64,000 nt of DNA from NCBI GenBank assembly GCA_945860265.1, contig CAMAQF010000002.1, positions 53,094-117,093 of the forward strand, read 5' to 3'. The DNA is from Emticicia agri. Its GTDB lineage: Bacteria > Bacteroidota > Bacteroidia > Cytophagales > Spirosomataceae. Position 1 is the stretch's first letter. Each line of letters starts with the position of its first letter. The position numbers and the translations under genes are program-made. The notes under the pieces are model-generated. The model did not search any database. It was not told the origin of the DNA and saw nothing but the letters and a program-made list of their open reading frames with translations. Below, in pieces: positions 58,245-64,000 of the stretch.

Positions 58245-61200
58245 ATGAAACGATTTATACAATTTCTTTTTGGGCTATGGCTCATCGGCACCGCTGAGGC
58301 GTTTGCTCAGACAAAAACCTCCCCTAATGTAAGTGTTTCAGGGGTAATAACAGACCTTAACAATATCCCTATAAAAGATGCTTTAATAGCTGTACAAGAG
58401 GCTCGCACACAAGTTTCGACAGATAGTGAAGGGCGTTTTGTTATTAAAGCATCACCAGGTGATGTGCTGGTAATTAGTAAAAATGGATATCTAGGTCAGA
58501 CTAAAATAGTAAGTGATGTTACTGACTTCAAGGCATCACTTAACCCTGCTCTTACTGATGCTGGGGACGATGATTTTGTTCCTATTCCATTCGGGATTCG
58601 TAAGAAACGGGAGCTTAATATGGCTATTTCGACATTCAGTACAAAGAATTTACCCCAAATCCCGGTAGCGTCGGCAAATGCTACGTTTGCCGGGCGTATT
58701 CCAGGTTTGTATGTACAACAAACAGGTACAGCCCCTGGCTTAGATGGAGCATTTTTCCAGACTCGAGGGTTGTCAACATTCGGCCCAAATAGCTTACGTA
58801 CGCTTGTCGATGGGGTAACTCGCCCACTTAACGATATTGATATCAACGAGATTGAGAGTATTACTGTACTGAAAGACGCGGCTTCACTAGCTTGGTATGG
58901 GCTTCGCTTTGGCAGTGGGGTCATGCTTATTACCACCAAAAAAGGAAGTGCATCCCGAAATAACATTCAATTTGATATGCAAACAGGGGTTCAATCGCCT
59001 GATAAAATGATTAAGCCATTAAACTCTTACGATTTTGCCAAGCTTTATGATGAAGCTTTAATGAACGATGGATCACAGCCCATTTATAATGAAGCAACAC
59101 TGAGTGCTTACCAAAATGGTTCCGATGCGTTTCGTTTCCCAAGTAACAACTATGTAGAATCATTTTTAAAACCGCAGTCGCCTTCTCAGAGGTATGTATT
59201 ATCGACCGATGGGGGAAGTAACAATGTTCGATATTTTGCATTGCTGGGCTACTACACACAGGATGGCTTGTTCAAAAATGCTAAAACAGATGACTATAAT
59301 GCTAATATTGGTTACAATCGATTCAACTTTCGTGGAAATGTAGATTTTGATGTAAATAAGAACCTAACTATAGGGCTTAATGTGTCTGGTCGGTCAGAAG
59401 GGCAGCGACAACCAGGTAATTTAGAGGTAAGTACCTTATTGAGTTCGCTCTATAACACCCCACCTAATGCCTTCCCAATTCAAAATCAAGATGGTTCATA
59501 CGGAGGCACTGCCTTGTTCCAGAATAACCCAATGGGGCTATTGCGAGACCGAGGTTACACAAGTTTCGTAACGCGGGTTTTGATGGCGACCATCGACCTC
59601 CGCGAGAAACTAGACTTCTGGGTACCGGGGCTTTCTGCCAACATCAACTATAGTTATGATGTTCAAGGGACTTATTCTTCTGGATTGAACCGCGATTTTC
59701 AGGTGATAGATGCCTCTGGAGCTACTCCTCTGATTTATCGAAATCAAACTCCATTAGCCTACCGGTCATCAGGTTTTGGAGCCACTGCACAACGCAACGA
59801 AGGCTGGGCTGGATTTGACTATGACCGAAGATTTGGTAAGCATCAGTTCAACGCATCAGCACGAGTTCAACGTAACGTGGCATACTCACCTTCGCAACTT
59901 GATTTTAGAGGCCAAGGACTTGCCACACGACTTGATTATGGTTATAAGGATCGCTATTATTTAGGTTTCGTAGGAGGTTATTCAGGATCTGAAAACTTTC
60001 CTCCCGGTAAAAGATATGGCTTTTTTCCTGCTGTTTCGGCTGGTTGGGTAGTTTCCGACGAAGCTTTTATCAAACCCAACAAATTCCTCAGTTACATGAA
60101 ACTCCGTGCCTCCTATGGCAAAGTGGGTAGTAGCGACATTGGTGGCAGTCGCTTCCCGTTTGAGCAGTTTTTTGCACGTAACACAGGCGGGGGTGGTTAC
60201 ACATTTGGCACTGGCTTTTCAGCTACAACTTCAGCAAACGAAGTATCCATTTCTAATCCCAATATCACTTGGGAAACTCTTACCTCGTTGAATGTGGGCA
60301 CTGATTTTCATCTATTTAATCACGCCCTTACTGGCTCAGTAGATTACTTTGTAAATAATCGTTCAGGTATTCTTACACCATCAGCTATCCCGAGTATTCT
60401 AGGCAGAACATTGGTTGTTAATGAGGGTGAGGTGACCAGCAAAGGTTTTGATTTTGCTCTGAACTATGAAAAGAAAATTGGCCAATTATCGCTCTCTCTC
60501 TATGGAAACGCTACGATAGCCGATGACAGAATAATATCCGAGAATGGGCAGGCTGGATTACCAGATTACCAGAGTACCGTAGGTCGTGTTATTGGAAGCC
60601 GTTTAGTATTTGTTTCAGATGGAATTTTCCAAAATCAGACTCAGATTGATAATAGTCCTCGTCAAGTTTTGTCTGGAAGAGTGGTGCCAGGTGACATAAA
60701 ATATAAGGATATTGGTGGTATTAATGGCATACCCGACGGGGTTATTGATAACCTAGATCGAGTGCGGGTCGATGACAGAGACAGGCCTAAGGCATTCTTT
60801 GGATTTGGTTCGGTGATACGATATGGTGTATTTGATCTATCGGCACATTTTCAAGGAGTTGGAGGACGAGTAATTGATACTCAAGGTATTGTGAATTCTG
60901 GGCCATCGAATTTTAACCAAGAGAGCCTAAATCGCTGGACACCAGCCACCGCCAATACTGCTGTTTACCCACGATTAGGTATTTCAGACCGAGCAAATAA
61001 TACTTCGGCATCTGATTTCTGGTTGACTTCTGGAGATTATGTTCGGCTTAAAAATCTGGAATTAGGTGCTACCGTACCCAAAAATTTTCTTTCGAAATAT
61101 GCCTTGAAAAATACCCGTTTATATGTCGGGGGATTCAACCTTTTTGTATTCGACAAACTAAAACTTGATATCGACCCTGAAATACCTGGAGCAGGTAGAG

Positions 61201-61256
61201 GAAGTGCATATCCATATGTAAAAACCATTTATGCGGGCTTTCGGGCATCATTCTAA
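58245..61256 (+). CDS. SusC/RagA-like TonB-dependent outer-membrane receptor, pair 2
   Basis: The protein has about 1003 residues from the ATG at 58245, after a signal peptide (FIQFLFGLWLIGTAEAFAQ); the frame also opens at 58212. A carboxypeptidase-D-like domain (SVSGVITDLNNIPIKDALIA) leads to a plug: FAGRIPGLYVQQTGTAPGLD, FQTRGLSTFGPNSLRTLVDG, IESITVLKDAASLAWYGL, GSGVMLITTKKGSASRNNIQ. Instead of VVVGYGTQ the TonB-box region reads DDFVPIPFGIRKKRELNMA, an atypical form. The barrel ends KTIYAGFRASF. It follows SusD 1 by about 50 bp. Confidence 0.93.
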   Translation: MKRFIQFLFGLWLIGTAEAFAQTKTSPNVSVSGVITDLNNIPIKDALIAVQEARTQVSTDSEGRFVIKASPGDVLVISKNGYLGQTKIVSDVTDFKASLNPALTDAGDDDFVPIPFGIRKKRELNMAISTFSTKNLPQIPVASANATFAGRIPGLYVQQTGTAPGLDGAFFQTRGLSTFGPNSLRTLVDGVTRPLNDIDINEIESITVLKDAASLAWYGLRFGSGVMLITTKKGSASRNNIQFDMQTGVQSPDKMIKPLNSYDFAKLYDEALMNDGSQPIYNEATLSAYQNGSDAFRFPSNNYVESFLKPQSPSQRYVLSTDGGSNNVRYFALLGYYTQDGLFKNAKTDDYNANIGYNRFNFRGNVDFDVNKNLTIGLNVSGRSEGQRQPGNLEVSTLLSSLYNTPPNAFPIQNQDGSYGGTALFQNNPMGLLRDRGYTSFVTRVLMATIDLREKLDFWVPGLSANINYSYDVQGTYSSGLNRDFQVIDASGATPLIYRNQTPLAYRSSGFGATAQRNEGWAGFDYDRRFGKHQFNASARVQRNVAYSPSQLDFRGQGLATRLDYGYKDRYYLGFVGGYSGSENFPPGKRYGFFPAVSAGWVVSDEAFIKPNKFLSYMKLRASYGKVGSSDIGGSRFPFEQFFARNTGGGGYTFGTGFSATTSANEVSISNPNITWETLTSLNVGTDFHLFNHALTGSVDYFVNNRSGILTPSAIPSILGRTLVVNEGEVTSKGFDFALNYEKKIGQLSLSLYGNATIADDRIISENGQAGLPDYQSTVGRVIGSRLVFVSDGIFQNQTQIDNSPRQVLSGRVVPGDIKYKDIGGINGIPDGVIDNLDRVRVDDRDRPKAFFGFGSVIRYGVFDLSAHFQGVGGRVIDTQGIVNSGPSNFNQESLNRWTPATANTAVYPRLGISDRANNTSASDFWLTSGDYVRLKNLELGATVPKNFLSKYALKNTRLYVGGFNLFVFDKLKLDIDPEIPGAGRGSAYPYVKTIYAGFRASF

Positions 61257-61267
61257 GTTCTTAAATC

Positions 61268-62899
61268 ATGAAAAAGACAATTTTATTTCTTCTATTAATC
61301 AGCTTGATAGCTTGCAAAGATGACTACCTCTCTTTTAATTATACTGATGGTAATATCAGAGATGAAGCAGACATATGGAATTCAGACCGTAATGCACGAG
61401 GCTTTCTCAGCAACGTATATTTTGGTATTTTCAATCGATATAATCTTGATGGAAATGGCTCTATGCTTTCCCAAGCCAGTGATGAGGCACTTAATTCTAA
61501 CCTCAGTTCAAACATTAACGTTTTTAACAATGATACTTGGGGATCGCTACGTACTAACGACGATCAATATGCTAATCTTTATGACTATTTGCGACGTGCC
61601 AATATATTCTTAGAAAAATCTTCTGGTAGTGCAATCACGCCTGCCACCGATATTCGCATTTTACGAGGTGAGGCTTTCTTTCTAAGAGCTATGTTCCATT
61701 TTGAGCTAATGCGTCGATATGGGCCAATTGTGCTCGCTACTCGGTCTTACACAATTTCTGATGATCTCGATTTACCTCGTAACTCAATCGAGGAAGTTGT
61801 GGCTCATATCGTAAGAGATTGTGATTCAGCATCAGTAATGGCTAGAGCAGGTGGTTTGGTGGACCAATCAGCTGGAGACAAAGGTGGTGTAAGTCAAACG
61901 GCAGCACTGGCACTGAAAGCTAGAACATTGCTTTATGCCGCTAGTCCACTAAATAACCCGACGGGCGATGTCACCAAATGGCAACGAGCAGCCGATGCTT
62001 CAAGAGCCATCATAGCACTCAATAAACATTCCCTTTTGACCCAAGCTAACCTTCCTAATCTTTGGAATTACGGTACTCAAGCTTATAACTCTGAGGTGAT
62101 TTTTGCGAGTCAAACCGACAATAATAACACGCTTGAACTGAATAATGCTCCTATCAGTTTCGACGGTGCCCGCGGCCGTACCAATCCAACTCAGGAATTG
62201 GTTGATGCGTTTAATATGAGAACGAGTGGTAAGCCTATTACTGACCCAACCTCGGGCTATAACCCGAATAATCCTTATAATGACCGCGACCCCCGCTTGG
62301 ATTTGTTTATAATTCGAAACAATTCAACATTTAAAGGAAGGGCTGTTGAGACTTTTGAAGGCGGTAGAGATAACCTTCCCACGAACTTAAATAGTACCAA
62401 AACAGGATATTATATGCAAAAGTTTACTATCCAAACAGCCTTTTGGGGGGTTGGTACGGCCATTAACGTGCGTCGTCCATGGGTAGTTTTTCGCTATGCT
62501 GAGGTATTACTCAATCATGCTGAGGCATTGAATGAAGCACAGGGTCCTGTGGCAGATGTATATAGTTCTGTGAATCAAATTAGAGCTCGAGTAGGGATGC
62601 CTGCTTTGCCTGCGGGTCTGAGCAAAGATCAGATGCGGGAGCGAATTCAGCGAGAAAGACAAGTGGAGTTGTGCTTTGAGGATCATCGTTTTTATGATGT
62701 TCGTCGATGGAAACAGGGTGAGCAATTATTTAACCGCAATGTATCTGGAATGAAAATCACAAAAACAGGTACAACCTTTACATACGCTCGATTCTCGGTA
62801 GAAAACCGCATTTTCAACGAAAAAATGTACCGTTTCCCGATTCCACAGGCCGAACTTAACCGAGCACCAAAAAACTTAAAGCAAAACACAGGTTGGTAA
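61268..62899 (+). CDS. SusD/RagB-like lipoprotein, pair 2
   Basis: This 543-residue lipoprotein begins MKKTILFLLLISLIACKDDY (lipobox Cys16). ILRGEAFFLRAMFHFELMRR and ALKARTLLYAASPLNNPTGD are the TPR-like blocks. NEAQGPVADVYSSVNQIRAR and MRERIQRERQVELCFEDHRF are close matches to SusD 1, and it ends NLKQNTGW. It partners SusC 2. A terminator follows at 63016. Confidence 0.95.
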   Translation: MKKTILFLLLISLIACKDDYLSFNYTDGNIRDEADIWNSDRNARGFLSNVYFGIFNRYNLDGNGSMLSQASDEALNSNLSSNINVFNNDTWGSLRTNDDQYANLYDYLRRANIFLEKSSGSAITPATDIRILRGEAFFLRAMFHFELMRRYGPIVLATRSYTISDDLDLPRNSIEEVVAHIVRDCDSASVMARAGGLVDQSAGDKGGVSQTAALALKARTLLYAASPLNNPTGDVTKWQRAADASRAIIALNKHSLLTQANLPNLWNYGTQAYNSEVIFASQTDNNNTLELNNAPISFDGARGRTNPTQELVDAFNMRTSGKPITDPTSGYNPNNPYNDRDPRLDLFIIRNNSTFKGRAVETFEGGRDNLPTNLNSTKTGYYMQKFTIQTAFWGVGTAINVRRPWVVFRYAEVLLNHAEALNEAQGPVADVYSSVNQIRARVGMPALPAGLSKDQMRERIQRERQVELCFEDHRFYDVRRWKQGEQLFNRNVSGMKITKTGTTFTYARFSVENRIFNEKMYRFPIPQAELNRAPKNLKQNTGW

Positions 62900-63015
62900 A
62901 AGTAAAGAATCTCAGTTTGAAGCCTAGCCGATGCGTTTCCCAGATTACAAAGGTTAAATTCAATTGTTCTTTTTAAACTTCCCTTAGAAATCACCATATA
63001 ATGTATTTAGGAATG

Positions 63016-63045
63016 AAAAACCACTTCTTTAATGGAGTGGTTTTT
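63016..63045 (+). terminator. Terminator after the SusCD genes
   Basis: aaaaaccact and agtggttttt form a 10-bp stem with a 10-base loop, ending in T, about 115 bp after the SusD 2 stop. Confidence 0.85.
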
Positions 63046-63145
63046 TAATTTTTGAGAAGCAGTTTCTAAAAAAAGTTTACATTCTCTAGGTTAACGTAGC
63101 AATTTTATTGTCAAATAACTTTCGAACTCACGTTATTTTAAGAAG

Positions 63146-63280
63146 ATGACTTTAAATATGGATGAAGTAAATCTCAAAAGCTATAAAAATTTCAAAAAGT
63201 ACTTCAAAGACATTAAACATTTACCTTCTGAATTCGAAAATAGCACAGATTTAGAAAATAAGATTAAATGCCATTTATAA
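63146..63280 (+). CDS. Possible small protein (44 residues)
   Basis: ATG at 63146 (or in-frame ATG at 63158) opens MTLNMDEVNLKSYKNFKKYF...NKIKCHL, ending TAA at 63278-63280. It is lysine-rich with an amphipathic look. No family is recognised. It lies alone between the SusCD terminator and the GH20 gene. Confidence 0.35.
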   Translation: MTLNMDEVNLKSYKNFKKYFKDIKHLPSEFENSTDLENKIKCHL

Positions 63281-63480
63281 TACTATTTAAACTTCAAAAA
63301 ATCTCAAAAAATGTCGTAAACCTCTTTATCGGTGTTAACAAGGTGTGCGATACTTTCATAATATTTATTAAAATAATTTATTATTAGTCAAAAAATAAAA
63401 AAATATATTTTTATTTGCAATTATACCACGAAAAGCCGAATTTCGTTTTCATAAAAATTCAAAAAAACCTCCGAAGTTCC
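63281..63480. other. Noncoding region before the GH20 gene
   Basis: AT-rich; it should hold the promoter for the GH20 gene. Nothing else is seen. Confidence 0.35.
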
Positions 63481-64000
63481 ATGAAGAAATTTTTTGGCGT
63501 AATTGGTCTCAATGTTTTATCGTTTTGTAGTATTGCACAAAACAAATACGCAATCATTCCAAAACCTGCACAATTCGTCCAATCGGCTGGCATATTTTTG
63601 GTCAATGCCCAAACCAAGATTTTGATTCCGAGAAACAATCCAGATTTACGTCTATTGGCCGAGATGCTCACCGAGCGTTTTCTGATAACTTCGGCAATGT
63701 CACTTAATATCGAAGAATTTGACCCTAAAGACTTTGCTCCAGCCAATACAAAAGCCATTATTTTTATGCCACTTAGTCCAAAATCGGGTGATAAAACTTT
63801 GGGCGAAGAGGATTATACACTAAAAATAGAATCAAATAGTGTGGCACTTTCAGCCTCAACTACAAAAGGTGAATTTTATGCCTTACAAAGCCTTTTACAG
63901 TTACTTCCAAGCGAAATTTATAGTAATTCTGCGGCAAATGGCGTAAAATGGAGCATTCCAAATTGCTCGATTTATGACCATCCACAGTTTGGGTATCGTG
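63481..64000 (+). CDS. Beta-N-acetylhexosaminidase (GH20), 5' part, cut by window edge
   Basis: The frame from the ATG at 63481 stays open to the window end (173 codons). A signal peptide (MKKFFGVIGLNVLSFCSIAQ) precedes NKYAIIPKPAQFVQSAG, the usual opening of GH20 N-terminal domains. LLAEMLTERFLITSAMSLNI, LGEEDYTLKIESNSVALSAS, GEFYALQSLLQLLP and IYDHPQFGYR match the GH20b alpha/beta domain and the link into the catalytic barrel. The catalytic Asp-Glu pair lies outside the window. It would release GlcNAc or GalNAc ends from glycans and may work with the SusCD import systems. Confidence 0.85.
   Translation, partial: MKKFFGVIGLNVLSFCSIAQNKYAIIPKPAQFVQSAGIFLVNAQTKILIPRNNPDLRLLAEMLTERFLITSAMSLNIEEFDPKDFAPANTKAIIFMPLSPKSGDKTLGEEDYTLKIESNSVALSASTTKGEFYALQSLLQLLPSEIYSNSAANGVKWSIPNCSIYDHPQFGYR

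Noticed and set aside
62900..62945. Possible Nudix gene scar after SusD 2
   Set aside because: agtaaagaatctcagt also occurs in the Nudix remnant at 14100, but a 16-base match in 64 kb of AT-rich DNA can arise by chance and the flanking similarity is weak.

Overview
The window looks like chromosomal DNA from a member of the Bacteroidota, most likely a Cytophagales bacterium of the Spirosomataceae/Emticicia type (inference). The evidence is the AT-rich composition, the lack of clear Shine-Dalgarno sequences, a few TAnnTTTG-type -7 boxes, and many signal peptides ending in FAQ. Lineage-typical families also occur: SusC/SusD pairs, a GLPGLI protein next to an outer-membrane barrel protein, a Bacteroidota-type cytochrome c maturation cluster and GH127.

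Layout. 1-12.1 kb is mixed housekeeping: the start of a secreted protein, a YdcF-like protein, 6-phosphofructokinase, a 1208-residue repetitive surface protein, a hotdog thioesterase, a PAP2 phosphatase, a renalase-like flavoprotein, a DUF1905 protein, a conserved amidotransferase-like protein and a YiaK-like dehydrogenase. 12.4-14.8 kb holds a fasciclin protein, then an unusual stretch. It has four tandem ~101-bp copies of the 3' half of tRNA-Pro plus its terminator, the intact tRNA-Pro, tRNA-Ser, and a broken Nudix gene bounded by a REP-like palindrome. 14.8-18.4 kb encodes an outer-membrane barrel protein, apparently frameshifted in its signal peptide, and a GLPGLI protein. 18.9-20.4 kb is a tandem duplication of a TetR gene, each copy preceded by the same large palindrome. 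Then come glgB, a tricorn-like protease, rarA, and a uronate island (LacI regulator, kduD, kduI, GH127).

33-41 kb has a SelT/W-like protein, a beta-helix/diheme-cytochrome pair, ftsK, a DUF6934-like pseudogene with a small intact partner, lolA, and several membrane or secreted proteins. 41.3-49.7 kb has a DUF1080 protein, an MFS transporter, a GroES-like protein, feoAB, ccmB-ccmC-ccmD-ccmE, a DCC protein and a RelE-type toxin-antitoxin pair. 49.8-52.1 kb is a UvrD/PcrA helicase. After 1.1 kb of noncoding DNA, 53.2-62.9 kb holds two tandem SusC/SusD pairs whose base composition is clearly richer in GC than their surroundings. The window ends in a partial GH20 hexosaminidase.

How the genes work together. 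KduI and KduD convert unsaturated-uronate breakdown products towards 2-keto-3-deoxygluconate, with a divergent LacI regulator; GH127 beside them suggests attack on plant polysaccharide. The SusCD pairs import glycans across the outer membrane, and GH20 may act on the same substrate. CcmB/C/D/E supply part of a heme-delivery machine that could serve the diheme cytochrome in this window. I see no insertion sequence, prophage or CRISPR array. The most unusual features are the tRNA-Pro half array, the dispersed palindromes, the duplicated TetR locus and the conserved beta-helix/cytochrome pair.
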